This document shows, piece after piece, positions 1 to 11,424 of a stretch of DNA of 64,000 bases (its first letter is position 1; each line of letters starts with the position of its first letter). The notes beneath the pieces are model-generated. The model ran no database searches, was not told where the DNA came from, and saw only the letters and a program-made list of their open reading frames with translations. Location of the stretch: the NCBI GenBank assembly GCA_009760855.2, contig WPIO01000032.1, forward strand, positions 312,501-376,500, read 5' to 3'. The DNA comes from Cristatella mucedo. Taxonomy: Eukaryota > Bryozoa > Phylactolaemata > Cristatellidae. The translations under genes and the position numbers were made by a program.

Positions 1-74
1 AGTGTCGTCGTCGCCGCCGAGCAACGGCGGCTACAATGCTCTCGCCTCTCTCGCTTTCCAGTGCAGCACTCATT

Positions 75-160
75 GGCGCCGCGCTGGAAAGGTAAAGCAC
101 CTGCACCTTCGACTGCACTGTGTCCGCGCGTCTGAAAGGCGTGTGGGTTCGAATCCCGAG
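75..160 (+). repeat. tRNA-like fragment (degenerate SINE head)
   Basis: Shows an A-box-like GGAAAGGTAAAGCACC and a B box GGGTTCGAATCCC about 65 bases apart, as in tRNA-derived SINEs. The arms do not fold into a complete tRNA by eye, so I do not call a tRNA gene. Confidence 0.4.
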
Positions 161-299
161 ACCTCGGGTCATCAGGTCATCAGGTCATCTCTGCAGTACG
201 AGCCAGTCTGGTGCGTCGAAAGCTGCAAAAAGCATTACGGGTCCGTTAGCACCATGTAGATCCGACTAGCTGCTCAATTCGTATGGACAACCTAGCTAG

Positions 300-1290
300 G
301 ATTGCTAGCCTTTTTCTTAAAGTATTTTTATTCTTTGATATATACTTGGCTGCGTAATAACACCGCGTCTAGCAGAGACAGAGTGAATGCTCGCATTCGA
401 GCGCTAGCACAGAGTCGCGAGCGGCGGGCGCCGGCGCGGCGGGCGTTCTCGCTGCGTCTCGACGTCGACGCAGGGTGAGGCGCCGGCGCAGATCTGACCA
501 GGCACGGCCAGCTCTCCGAGCGCTGCGTGGGACGCCGTCTCAATCCGGCAGTCAGTCGCTCGAGGGCTACGCCGCGCGGTCAGAGCACGTGGTCCAACGC
601 CTCCCTCCCGTCGCGGCGCCGTCTGCCGAGGTTTTCCGAGGGGCAGGCGGGCGTGCCTGGGTTCTCTACGGATCGAGAGGGAATAGGCTGATCGGACTCT
701 GCCGACTCTAGTCCAGAGGAACGTTAGAAACTTGGGGATGCTAACTTAAAGCTAGAGCTTAACGTTAAGACTTAACTTAAACTTAACGTTAGAAACTTAA
801 GAATGGCAACCGACGGCGTTTTCGTGGCGATACGATTGAGCAGCTGCGGCTCCTGAACTCGTGTCCTACTTCAGCTCGACGCAGCTCGCGGAACCGGTGC
901 TGGTCTTTGTTGTTTCGCGACAGATGATGGTGGAGCTGGCGCAGCCAGCAGCGCGGCTCACGAGTCGTAGGTGGCCGCGGCTTCAACACAAGGACGTAAT
1001 TATCGCGTTAGTTAAGTATGGTAACAGCAAATCCTTGCATCTTAGACGAACAGCAGGCACGCGGTCTCGAGGGCTGGTAGTCTTCTGAGATTGGGCTAAG
1101 GACTTCAAGGTGTGGCCGCTATCCCGAGGCTTGAAGGCGAACATTGAGGTAAAGTAAGACAACAAAGTATGTAAAGTAAGACAAGAAGAATGAGGAGTCC
1201 AATGATGATGGCATGTTGGAGCTGGGCTCCTTGATCGTGTCTATCTTGCTGACGAAAAGTTATAAAACGATGTGCTAAATCGCCACAAGA
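300..1290. other. Intergenic DNA, nothing recognised
   Basis: A GC-rich block (420-700) and a run of TTAACGTTA/CTTAA words (735-805). No coding signal. Confidence 0.5.
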
Positions 1291-1294
1291 ACTA

Positions 1295-1680
1295 CTAATA
1301 ATAATATATTGCATTTGATAAAGCGCCCTCAGAGAACTTAATCTCTTTCTAGGCGCTTTACATTTGCTGCAAAGTGATACGCAATAGAATAGTAAGTAAA
1401 ATCATGCTTGAAAAACAAACAAAATGAATAACATGGTTAGGGGTTACATGCACTGGGTCAGCATGCAAATGTGGTTAGTGGCAGCATGAACAGTGTCAGC
1501 ACGCATAAGCACATCGAGGACGAATCACAAGGACCCACTAAATGCTGTCCTAAATAGGTATGTTTTTAAGTTTCTTTTAAATGTGGTCAGGTCAGGGGAT
1601 GTTCTGATGCAGGTCGGGAGGGAGTTCCAGGCTGTGGGAGCATACGAGCTAAATGCACGGTCTCCAAATTACTAGGTAAA
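1295..1680 (-). mobile_element. LINE L, 5'-truncated 3' end
   Basis: Minus strand: the last coding residues and the 3' UTR of L, ending in the stem-loop (AAAGCGCC ... GGCGCTTT) and a short TATTA-type tail near 1295. Breaks off within the last codons at about 1675, as 5'-truncated retroposons do. Confidence 0.8.
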
Positions 1681-1737
1681 GTAATGACCTGGATGCAGTT
1701 AAGGTGGTGATTAATGGTCGGCGTAATATTTTTTTGA

Positions 1738-1775
1738 TTGTGCAACTGCACAACTGCACAACTGCACAACTGCGA
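1738..1775 (+). repeat. Tandem repeat, about 4 copies of ACAACTGC
   Basis: Consecutive CACAACTG units, between an L tail and element M. Confidence 0.8.
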
Positions 1776-1884
1776 ATCCACAATTTTTTGTATAGGAGCT
1801 AGGCTTGGCTTTATAGCCACCTTTTTATTTTTAACATTACTACAATTTAACCTGTCCCGATTCTTTAATCGCCCTCCACTTCAC

Positions 1885-2210
1885 TGTCTGACTCTTATAT
1901 GAAGAGCCTGCACATTCTCATCAACAGAGACTCTCGTGGAACGCTTCAATGATTTCCCCGGTCGAGTGACCCGCCGTGCTTTTCAAAGCAACCGGGAAGG
2001 CCACGTGCCCTCGACGGCGCCTTGTGATTGGTCGTTTGCTAAGTCTTGCCTGAGTCCTGGCCAAGAAGTAGAGCGGCGTTTGGCTGCTGAGTCTTCGTTA
2101 AGTCCAAGTTACGCACCGCCCCTTCAGTTATAGCAACGTTAACACCGAAGACTCAAGTAGATAGGAAGCGGGTAGGAAATTAAGACTCGCCGAGTAACCC
2201 CGGCTTGAGA
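1885..2210 (-). mobile_element. Element M, partial copy
   Basis: Its reverse complement aligns over more than 150 bases with the internal part of the M copy at 4018-4573, from TTAACGAAGACTC through GACCAATC to GCGTTCCAC. One terminus near 2200 reads GGCGAGTCTTAATTTCC on the minus strand, like the inverted terminus of the full copy. The half beyond GCGTTCCAC is missing or diverged. Confidence 0.65.
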
Positions 2211-2216
2211 GGCCCT

Positions 2217-2500
2217 CGAATCTCTTTCTAGGCACGTTACAGATACTGTTAAGAAAGTATGACCGAATGATAATAATAATAATAATAATAATAATTCACT
2301 TGATAAATCGCCCTCAGAGAACTTAATCTCTCTCTAGGCACTTTACATTTGCTGTAAAGTGAAATGCAATTGAATGGTAAGTAAAATCATGCTTGAAATG
2401 ATTAGCGGTAACACTCGAAATATCATCAAGCATGACATTGCAAGATGCGACATGCACAGGGTGAACGTGCAGTTATGATTGGTAGCAGCAGGCGCAGTTT
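2217..2500 (-). mobile_element. Two adjacent LINE L 3' ends with (TAA)n
   Basis: A short tail (2217-2268, ATCTCTTTCTAGGCACGTTACA) precedes (TAA)n at 2268-2296, then a longer L tail runs to about 2500. This looks like one tail inserted at the end of another. Confidence 0.65.
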
Positions 2501-3590
2501 CAGGCCTTGTCTTATCGAAGGACGGTCCGCGAGATTTCTCGCCGATCGGCGATGGCTATAGGCGAGATATGCGTGCCACTCATCCTGTCACCGCGTTCGC
2601 AACGACTCAGACGCTGCGTTAATACACGAACGCAGCAACGCCCAATACTCGGAGTAAGAAAGTTCGCCGCCCTCGGCGGCGCCACTCAGACGTGAAGAAA
2701 GCCGCTGAAGCTTGCTCGGCAAAAGAAGGCCCTCGTTCAAGCAGCCGCCGGTCGCCATCTTCCGAAGTCGGAAGTAGCTTCCCGAGTGAGGCGTGAAAAA
2801 AAGAAAGAGAGCTTATAAACCTTTTCCGGGTATACGGGTGCAGTTCGCGCTTAGCAGGCACTGCTGGACGTGAACTTGAACTTTCACGGACCAGCTATTC
2901 GAAGCGGAGCGACGCGCCCCTCTCGACTGGCTCGAGTGGCGCGAAACCTCGAGCGGCGGCCGTACCGCTCGCTGGCTGCACCGGCCCGGCTTGGCACGCA
3001 CATCTTCTGCTCACATCAAAGGAGCGTACACATTGGTATCCCTTATGTAACACTCGCTTCGCTTGACAAGCGCTCTCTAAAACGGTTGAGATCAAAGGTT
3101 AGCGAAGTTCATTCGTTTAACAATGTAGCCGATGTAAAAGCTAGGCATCGCTTTCCGAAGCTGCCGTCTGTCGGCTCATTTCCTTTACCGCACTCCCGGC
3201 GCCCCGCCCCCCCCGGCGAGCGGTCGACGGAGCGGGCATAGCCGGTGCTTTGCGACCAGGTCGGCCATGCTGCCCTCTCATCGTATGCTGTACTCTCTTA
3301 GTTATATCGCGGGAGCGCGGCGCAGCGTACTGCAGTACTTGTACGCGCTCTAGGAGCGTCGTGCGACGTGCCGCTCGGTGACCGTCGCGAGTGGCATCTG
3401 TCTCGTCCGGTAGTAATATAGTTTGTCAAACTGTAGTATATATTTGTCCGATGCAGACAAAAAGTAATGACGGGAAACAAAAAAGTTAAAAGAGAAAGTC
3501 AACGAACAGTCTAGACATTCTCTGAACCAGTGGTTCTCAACCTTCCTAATGCCGGGACCCTTGAATACAGTTTCTCATGTTGTGTAATAA
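2500..3590. other. Intergenic DNA, nothing recognised
   Basis: Moderately GC-rich. A 123-codon plus-strand open frame at 2870-3241 is arginine/serine-rich with no recognisable motif; I do not call it a gene. Confidence 0.5.
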
Positions 3591-3945
3591 TAATACACTT
3601 GATAAAGCACTCACAGAGGACTTTATCTCTTTCTAAACGCTTTTCATTTACTGCAACGGAAACGCGACTGAGTGATGAGTGATATCATGCTTGATGAACA
3701 ACATGAATAACATAGTCAGGGTTGACAGGCACAGGCATGCGAGTGTGGTCAGTGGCAGCATGCGACAGTGTCAGCACGCATCAGCACATAAAGGATGAAT
3801 CACAGGGACCAACTAAATGCTGTCATAAATAGATGCGTTTCTAAGTGCTTTTTAAATGTGGTCAAGTCAGGGGATGTCGTGACGGAAGTCGGGAGTGAGT
3901 TCCAGTCTTTGGGAGCGTACGAACTAAATGCATGGTCTATATATA
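3590..3945 (-). mobile_element. LINE L 3' end
   Basis: Minus-strand copy of the L 3' UTR and last codons: stem-loop at 3600-3645, then GACAGGCACAGG, CAGTGTCAGCACGCA and GTCAAGTCAGGGGATG blocks shared with other copies. Runs into (TA)n at 3939-3962. Confidence 0.8.
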
Positions 3946-4017
3946 TATATATATATATATATGTGTATTTTTTTTATTTATATACTGCAAATGCATTAGG
4001 GGGATATATGCCCGCAT

Positions 4018-4573
4018 AGAGCCGCGTTCACACGGTGACTCTCGCTTCATTTCAGCTTCCACCCATCTCGAGTATTTGATGTATACAATACGTCACCTAG
4101 ACTGAGGGTGGTCTAGGACTCAGGGAGAGACTTAACGAAGACTCGGCAGCTAAGCGCGGTTCCACTTCTCTGCCAGGACTGAGGTAAGACTGAACTAATG
4201 ACCAATCGTAGGATCCGTCAAAGGCACACCTTCTTCCTTGCCTTGAAAAATGCGGCGGACGACTAGACTGGGCAATGATCGATGCGTTCCACTAGAGTAC
4301 TTGTTTATGGAACACTACAAGCTCATGATATATTAGGAGTCAGATAACGGGGTGGCGGTCGATAAGGGCAATCGTTCGAGACTAGAATTAACGCGTCGGG
4401 GGGTCATCGCGGAGGGCTATTTCCTACCTCCCAAACAATAGCAATTCTCCCATGATCACTCTGAGGGCGGAGCAAGTAGGAAGCAAGTTCTAGAGGAAGA
4501 CTGCCGTGTAAACTTCCTACAAGAAGGAATACCGTAGAACAGAAGCAAGACTCGCCGTATAAACGCAGCTTAA
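4018..4573. mobile_element. Element M, MITE-like, complete copy
   Basis: Imperfect terminal inverted repeats of about 25-30 bases: left GCCGCGTTCACACGGTGACT then CTCGCTTC; right, reverse-complemented, GCTGCGTTTATACGGCGAGT then CTTGCTTC. About 555 bp with no coding capacity, so a non-autonomous DNA transposon is likely. Target duplication not clear. Confidence 0.7.
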
Positions 4574-4619
4574 TTCGTATAGGCTTCGCATTACCCTGCC
4601 TTTGACTCATGGACGCGAA

Positions 4620-5410
4620 TGCAATGCGTGAATGAGAACAGAGGTGCCATCGGGTAGAACAAAACCTGCGAACTTATTATTAATAGAGGTTCGCAGCATG
4701 GTGAGCAGCGCGCTCGTGTCGCCAATGTCGTTATGTCGGCGGCGAAGAGGGAGCGGCCTTTGAACTAGCCACGCACCAGCCTCTTGTTCGGAGAGATTTG
4801 CTGCTGAACGTGTGGTCTTTCATGCCGTCTGGTCATGCGATATGGTAATGCGCTGCTCTCACTTCCCGTGCGCATTGTGGCGATTCATCACTTAAGCCAA
4901 AATCGTAGAGCTGGAGTAAATAATACCGAATAGGGTTAACATGAACCATTTGTGACTTTGCAGGTTTGTAAAAATATGAATGAATGAAGTATTACGAGGT
5001 AATCAAACTCACTAACTTGCTAACTGTTTCACCCTTCGAAAAGTGTAAATAACGAAACATATTCCTGGTTTTATAGATTGAATTTCCTTCGGAAGTTCAA
5101 TAATACGATATAATCAAAGACTAGATTGCCGCTAGTCCTTTGAAGTAAGTCTGAGATAATTTAGTATAACGGGTAAAGTGCAAAGAGAGCACTCGGTTCA
5201 AATCTTGTTACCCGTTATGTTTAAGAACGCTCAGATTCGTGCATACCCTATGTGACCAACTCTGGAGGCATTATAAAGATACACTTCCAATAAGATGACA
5301 TCTATATTTACCTTTCTAGTGCAATTATAGTTATACATTCACCGCTGTACAATCTTTGTTTATTTAAATTTGAGTTTTTTATATCGCTTTATCATAAATA
5401 AATAAATAAA
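4620..5410. other. Intergenic DNA with a small hairpin
   Basis: No coding signal. Contains an 11-bp perfect inverted repeat at 5166-5176/5208-5218 around a tRNA-like core, and (AATA)n at 5394-5412. Confidence 0.5.
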
Positions 5411-5411
5411 T

Positions 5412-5590
5412 ACTAGCTGATTTAACAGCCTTTTTTGTATAGCGACAGAAGAGCCTTTACGGCTATCACCAGCGCTTGCAGTGGCGATAAAGGATCGTTC
5501 ACCACAGGATTCGAACCCACGACCTCGGGGCCGAGGTCGTGAAAAGCATCCGCCTTACCTAGTGAGCCATTACGGTTCACCATTTGCTTG
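5412..5590 (-). mobile_element. SINE-A, copy 1
   Basis: tRNA-derived SINE on the minus strand: A box TGGCTCACTAGGTAAGG, B box GGGTTCGAATCC, a body with CACTGCAAGCGCTGGTGATA, and a 3' end GGCTGTTAAATCAGCTAGTA followed by (TATT)n. Between the boxes is an 11-bp inverted repeat (CACGACCTCGG/CCGAGGTCGTG). Confidence 0.85.
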
Positions 5591-5599
5591 TACGAACTT

Positions 5600-7160
5600 G
5601 CTTGCCAGGGCATTTGGTCACGAGGTCAACGCTTCGTTGGCTGGTCAATAGCGCCTAGTTTCAAGGCTTCGAGTCAAGTGCTCCGGGTTCCCGTCGGCTA
5701 CCGAGTTGGTTCCGGGGCCAAGCATTTCCAACCGATTGCGCAACTAGCACATCCTCTGCGTCATTTTTTTAGCGATGCCTGTGCACACGACGGTGTATCG
5801 GGATTTTTCACCGACTCAGTACGCTTACTCGTGCGGGCTTGAGTGCAGTCGGCGATGCAACAGAATCTTTAACCAAATCTCCTGTCCATCTTTTAAACGC
5901 GAACATGCGAGGGTGAAGAGCGGCAGTAGTTAGAGTGCAGGTTGCTGCGGCCGCTAGGCGGATGGCGGCATGAACTCGCCACAGCTTGCTGCTCGTGATC
6001 ATTGTACGCGGTTTTGTTGAAGCGACAGCTTCAGATGATCGAACCAGGTAGCGGTCAAAGAGCTTCGCGGTGATTAATAGCGTTTCCGGTCTTGAAGCGA
6101 TTTCTCTGCTGCACGACGGCCATCCTGTCCACCAGTGCGGCTCGAGCCTGTTCGGTCAGCACAGGTGACCGTGGCGTCACCTTGTCCGACCATCTGAACG
6201 TCTAGAGAGAACGGGGGGGGGCTAAGGCTCGCAGTTTCCTCTTTAGCCAGCGCTGCCTCTCAGTCCATTTCTGCCACCATCTCAGTCACCAAGCAAGTTC
6301 TACAGTTCTTCTTAGGTGGGGGGGCCCACGTGGTATCTGCGGATCTGCAGATCTGCGGTTAGCTATTCTAGGATGGAAGCTAACAAATAGCAACTAAAAT
6401 GTGTATTGATGGCATCTGACACGGTGCACGGGATGAGAATGTAAGCCCAAATCGAACCACTGGGCCAACTTCATAGGTCCGCAGCTAGAACATTTCGAGA
6501 GAGTGCTAAGCCTTGACCTTGTAGGGCACAGTGGCTGCAATGTCTGAAACTCTTTAACTCGATCAGATTTTTTTCTTATAAGGCTGAACCTCGATCTCGT
6601 CCGACGTAGCTATCGTAAAAGTCTGGTCAGACACCTTACCGGGTGGCTGCAGCCCCTCGTTACGCCTCACGGCGTAACGCGAAGTCGAAGCTGAACCAGT
6701 TTACCCATGCTTTTCAATGCTTCTCCATGAACCGCAAGCAGATGTGATTTCTCAAATAGTTCATCAAATACTTCACTTTTATGTTAGCATGCTTATAGTA
6801 ATTATCTTGCTGCCAAATGGAACAACCCCTAAGCAGGGTATTTGAGCACGGGAATCCAATTTGCTTGATCAACAGTAACTTGAGTTAAGTACTTTTTTCC
6901 GGGGAAATCCGGTGTGGTGCTGATGCAGTGGCTCGCCGAGCCGCCTGACCAGAAACCATATAGCGTATACGTGACGATATCGACAGGCGGCTGTGGCGAA
7001 GTTCGACCTACATCAGTAGCCGACCTTTCCAGTAAAATTCATGCTTTGTGGAATGTGCTACCGCAGAAGAGAAAACGCAGAAGCTATTTGCCTTTTTGCA
7101 TGGCTTGACAATGGAGATCATAAAAAATAAACCGTGACGGGACGATGTCAAACTAAACCT
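5600..7160. other. Intergenic DNA, nothing recognised
   Basis: No domain-bearing frame. Short poly-G runs near 6213 and 6318, and a GCCTCACGGCGTAACGCG hairpin-like word near 6665. Possible SINE-B scraps near 6440-6480 (CACTGGGCC) are too short to call. Confidence 0.4.
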
Positions 7161-7282
7161 ACACTCGCTGGTTTTGCGAAGTGGTTAACGTGCTCGCCCC
7201 GACAGATGTTTGGCCGAGGCCACGGGCTCGATCCCCGTGGCATATGTGAAGTGCCAAAAGAGAGATTAAGTTCTCTTTAGGG
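7160..7282 (+). mobile_element. SINE-B, copy 1
   Basis: A-box region GCGAAGTGGTTAACGTGCTC, B box GGGCTCGATCCCC, then GAAGTGCC ... AGAGATTAAGTTCTCT, an L-like 3' stem-loop. Directly abuts the truncated end of LINE L on the opposite strand. Confidence 0.8.
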
Positions 7283-8650
7283 CCAAGTCAGGAGATGCCG
7301 TGACGCAAGTCGGAAGTAAGTTCTAGGCTTTGGGAGCATACGAGCTAAAGGCACGGTCTCCAAAGGATTTGAGGTTAGCACGAGGTATAGGTACACGATT
7401 AAATTCCGAAAAGCAGGTGGTATGATGCTTAGCCTGGTGGGTCAGTAGATATGATAGGTAGGCTGGAGCCAAAGAATGAAGGGACCTGAAAGTGAGTGAC
7501 AAAACCCTGAAGTCGATGCTTTGCTTGACAGGCAGCCAGTGCAGGTCGGAGAAGTGGTGTGCTGTAGCAACTGCGACGCTCACGACAGATAAGTCTAGCT
7601 GCAGACTTTTGCACAAGCTGTAAGCGCCTGATTGCACAGGCCGGTAGACCAGCAAGCAGTGAGTTACCGAAGTCAAGGCGGGATGTCACAAATGCTTGGA
7701 CCAATTTAAATGCGGCATTCCTGTCTAAAGATATCGAATTTAAGCAATGTTTTGTGGCTGAAAGTAAGCAGAATTGACTCTGGAGCTGATTTGGTCGCCT
7801 AATGAAAGGTCATTTTGAACATGACGCCTAGATTTCGTGTGATTCAACAGGAGATATACTGGCAGAGCCAATGTTGAGTGTTAACCTTTCCAAGTTCCGA
7901 ATCACACTTGATTTGCCCACAGCTAGTAAGTTGGTTTTTATCATAATTCAATTTAAGATAGTTTCCTGCTATTTGTGTGCGGATGTCATTAATACACGCA
8001 GCAAGGAAGTTTAGAGAATTCAATGTGCACGAAGGCTGAGAGGGATCAAAGCAAAAGTACGCATGAGCGTCATCTACGCAGAAGTGAAAGCCTAGATTGT
8101 GCTTGGCAATCACATCAGCAAGAGGCAGAGTATAAACCGTGAAAAGAACTGGACCTAGCACGGAGCCCTGAGGTACCCCATATTTCAGAGGTACCTCGGA
8201 TGATCTTTGTCCATTCACATCAATACTCTGGAGTCTCCCAATGAGATAGGACGTGAACCATTGCAATGCAGTGCCAGTGATGCCCTGGCGAGATGAGAGG
8301 CGCTCAAGAAGGACTTGGTGATCGATGGTATCTAAAGCTGCCGAAAGATCGAGCAAAATAAGCAGAGATACTCTACCCATGTCTGCATTCCTAAGCTAGT
8401 CGTTATACACCCGAAGAAATGCCGACTCTGTGGAGTGATTAGCTCTCAAACCAGACTGGAACTTACTTGCAAGGTTTGAAGTTTCAATATATGAGTTCAG
8501 CTGGTCTGCCACGACTCGCTCCTCGTTCTTTTTTATAGGAACCGCAGAAGAGGCACTGGGCGGAAGTTGCTCAAGCTTTCTTGATCTAGTGTTGCTTTCT
8601 TGAGTAGTGGCCTGACTACAGCCTGTTTCAAAGGTGCTGGGACTTGACCG
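7283..8650 (-). pseudogene. LINE L reverse transcriptase domain (broken)
   Basis: The longest intact stretch, 7844-8380, carries fingers and palm motifs (DLSAALDTIDH, GVPQGSVLGPVLF, VDDAHAYF). The N-terminal RT part (SNFRPV, ERVVADQLNSYI) lies in shifted frames at 8390-8650. The thumb/C-terminal block (RRLQLVQKSAARL, LHWLPVKQ, LHSLAPAYLSYLL) occupies 7323-7704 across two frames. Confidence 0.9.
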
Positions 8651-9499
8651 GAGGCTAATGACATACTATTATGGTGTTAGTTGTGCATTGCAGCAGCAGA
8701 TCAGTGCACCGAAGGAGCAGGTAAGTGAACGTATGGTCTAAAGGACTAGTTGTCTTCTTTGATTGGGATATGAACTTCAAGACGAGGTCAGTAGTGACCT
8801 CGTCTTGAATGTAGACATTGAGGTGCTACATGGTATTGAGGGACAGCATTCCAGGGGAGATGCTGCCCTCTTAAGGACGGACTTCCTGATCTTGTCTCTC
8901 TTCTGGACAAAGAAGCTAGAGAAGCGATCAGCCAGATTATCACAGAGATCATTTGGTATGGAGCTAACCTGCTAGTGGTTAAGGAGACGGTCGATCGTTG
9001 GCATCAGCATTTTTGGATTGTTCATCTGTGATTCAACAAAGTTTCTATAGAAGCTACACTTGGCCTATTGCTAGGATCGATTGGTAAGATCTGCATTCGT
9101 CCTCGTACGCTTGTCAATGGACAGACAATCCTGATCTTTTGTATGCTTTTTTCAAGCTCGCGCTCAGTAGACCTAGATAGTGCACTGTCTGCGGTAAACC
9201 AAAGGCGGTCTGGGCGAGGGAGCACAGTGCGCTTAGTCAGAGGTGCAAACTCATCGAGCATGTCAGCTAGTGTCGTAAGTTGTAGCAATCCACCAACAGA
9301 ATGAGAGGTCGGAAGGGGAATTGAGCAGCAGAAGCGAAGCAAATATTCTTGCATGAGCGGCTTCGATGTCATCGATTGTCTCGAGGTTTCTCGATTCACA
9401 ACTGATTTTAGATGAGGAAATGGAGGAGGGCACACATTGTAGGCTGAATGAGATCTGCATCTGGTCTGAAGAGCAGAACTTGGTAATAATTGGTGATGC

Positions 9500-10090
9500 C
9501 AAAGTGCAGCTGTGTGAGAAAATTTGGTTGAGTGTGTCTGTCATCCTTGATGTGAGTAGGGCCATGCACATGAGTCGCAAGAGACAATGAGTCATTCAGT
9601 GCACGAAATTCGGTGCTGAAGGCGCCAGATAATCTATCAAAATGAATGTTGAAATCACCGATAATGAGGAAAGGTCGATTTCTTGCATACAGAATCGAAA
9701 TGGGATCAGAGAATTCTGAAATAAAGGAGGACTTGGTTTCTCGTGGGTGATAGACCACTTCCACCGTCGGTAGCTTGTTGCCGGTTGAAATCGAACCAAT
9801 AGATTCAAAAGATTGCTTCGAGGGTATTGCAAACGGCTTGAAATTGAAATTCGAGCGTGTGATAGTAGCGACTCCACCTCCAGTTTTGATCGATCTAGGG
9901 GTTTGAAAGAAGAAGAAGCCAGTCAGGGTTGCGTCTTTAATTGTCGGGCAGTTTACCAATTTTAGCGAAGTTTCATTCGAGGCGAGCAGATTCGAAGCCG
10001 TTTTAAAAAATAAGGTCCCTTATTAATAGGAGTTTATTGCACATTGAGCGAGGATTCCAAAGACAAGCATTAAGTTGGGCCGCCGGAGTT
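9500..10090 (-). pseudogene. LINE L apurinic-type endonuclease domain (broken)
   Basis: Two overlapping frames together show the EEP fold landmarks: LWNPRS start, GGGVATI, PFLIIGDFNIHFD, and a histidine-containing THIKDDRHT stretch near the end. The family's role is to nick target DNA before target-primed reverse transcription. At least one frameshift separates the N-terminal part (to about 10003) from the rest. Confidence 0.8.
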
Positions 10091-10837
10091 ATAGCAGACC
10101 TGATGACCACAAAGTTAGAGAGATTCACAGTAACGCTTGAGGGAGAACTCGCTGAGAGGTTCGAGACTATGCTAGGAGTACCGAATGAGCGGCGTCTCAG
10201 CTCACGGCCCCGGCTGCTCCGGCGTTGCTTTTCTTTTCTTAATGCACAATGCCTGGATCTTAGCAACAGCAACAACATCTGGGAATGCATTTGAACTACG
10301 ATAGCAAAGCGACAAAAGGTACGCACGATCATAACTAATATGCACGTTACAAGCCGACGGCGTATCGAATGCCACCGCCGGCACGGCAGACCCAGCCTGA
10401 AGCGATAAGCGTTTAGATGTCCATAGTCGCGTACTTTTTGAGGCACCACTGTCAAACAACAAACAGATACGCTTTAAACAGGTCTTAGCTGTTTTGGTTT
10501 TCGTATATAATGTTCGCCAGAACTTTGGAATTCGGTAGAAAATTCTGCAACGGACAAGACCCACTAGTAGCGCTTGCTATCGGGAGGTGAGAATGGATTA
10601 TATTTATAGTATTATACAGTCATACCTACGGCATATGTGCTTGATTTTGGGCTGTCAATGAATCTTTTTCACGATGTTTATAACTTTAGTATGCCTGGCA
10701 TCAAAGAAAACCCTTTTATTACCCGATCGATTTTACAGCCACAAAAGCTGTGGCTACTCTGTGAGGATTCTGTTGACGCTGAGTGCGACTTCCCAGGGTG
10801 ATGGCCTCTGGTCAAGTTTTAAAAAGTACTTCGCATT

Positions 10838-10985
10838 TTTATAGGGCCTTAAGAGGCATTTTTCTCTATTCGAGTGCATCACATATGTCGCAGGGCTCGA
10901 GTCCTTGACCTCGGCCATCAAATACATTCACTTTTACTTTGGTCGGGCAAGCTACTAAGCAACTGGACAAAACCAGCGAGGTGCC
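10838..10985 (-). mobile_element. SINE-B, copy 2
   Basis: Minus strand: CTCGCTGGTTTTGTCCAGTT head, TGATGGCCGAGGTC middle, B box GGACTCGAGCCC and a decayed tail ending near 10838. Matches copy 1 over the head and B box. Confidence 0.65.
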
Positions 10986-10989
10986 CGGA

Positions 10990-11424
10990 ACTCTTACCAA
11001 CTAATGAAGGTAAGCATTTCCTGTTCAAAACAATTTTCATGAGCCTAGCAACAACGCATTCTGAGTATTTTTGCATTGTTTTGGCTTTGCTTTGTCATTA
11101 TTAAGATCGTATGCGTACAAAGACTATGCTTATAGAGAGGTTACTCAGACATAAAAATGTTTTGCCATTAAAGTGCTAAAAACATTATGTAAAGGGTGCC
11201 ATTCCCGAGCGTAATGGAAAGAAAATATATATATATATTTACCCAATGCATTCCTTCGCACGCTAGAGAGCCGTATCGAGCGATACTGAGCGGCTCTGAC
11301 CTTCTTCTACTAAACACTTTCGGGTTCTGCCGCATTTTCGGTTCGCGGCGGTGGAATCTGTTGTATAAAGTATTCGCGCCGATAGCCAGTAAGGCTTTGA
11401 CTCCTCTATAGTAAAAAAAAAATC
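10990..11424. other. Unassigned DNA
   Basis: (TA)n at 11226-11242 and an AGAGCCG/CGGCTCT inverted repeat near 11267-11297. No gene seen. Confidence 0.4.

Larger units (their letters stand above)
7283..10570 (-). mobile_element. LINE L, CR1/L2-like, long decayed copy (endonuclease plus reverse transcriptase)
   Basis: Read on the minus strand, starting at the high coordinate. An uncharacterised 5' part (about 10570-10080) is followed by an endonuclease/exonuclease/phosphatase domain that starts LNACLWNPRSMCNKL near 10070 and includes the GDFNIHFD motif and an ATHVHGPTH stretch near 9600. A linker follows, then reverse transcriptase from about 8650: RPLLKKATLDQESLSNFRPV, LLILLDLSAALDTIDHQVL, YGVPQGSVLGPVLFTVYTL and a C-terminal LHWLPVKQSIDF block. 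The catalytic box reads CVDDAHAYF, where YADD/FADD is usual, and frameshifts and stops occur throughout, so the copy is dead. The family's 3' UTR is missing; the low-coordinate end abuts SINE-B at 7282. Confidence 0.9.
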
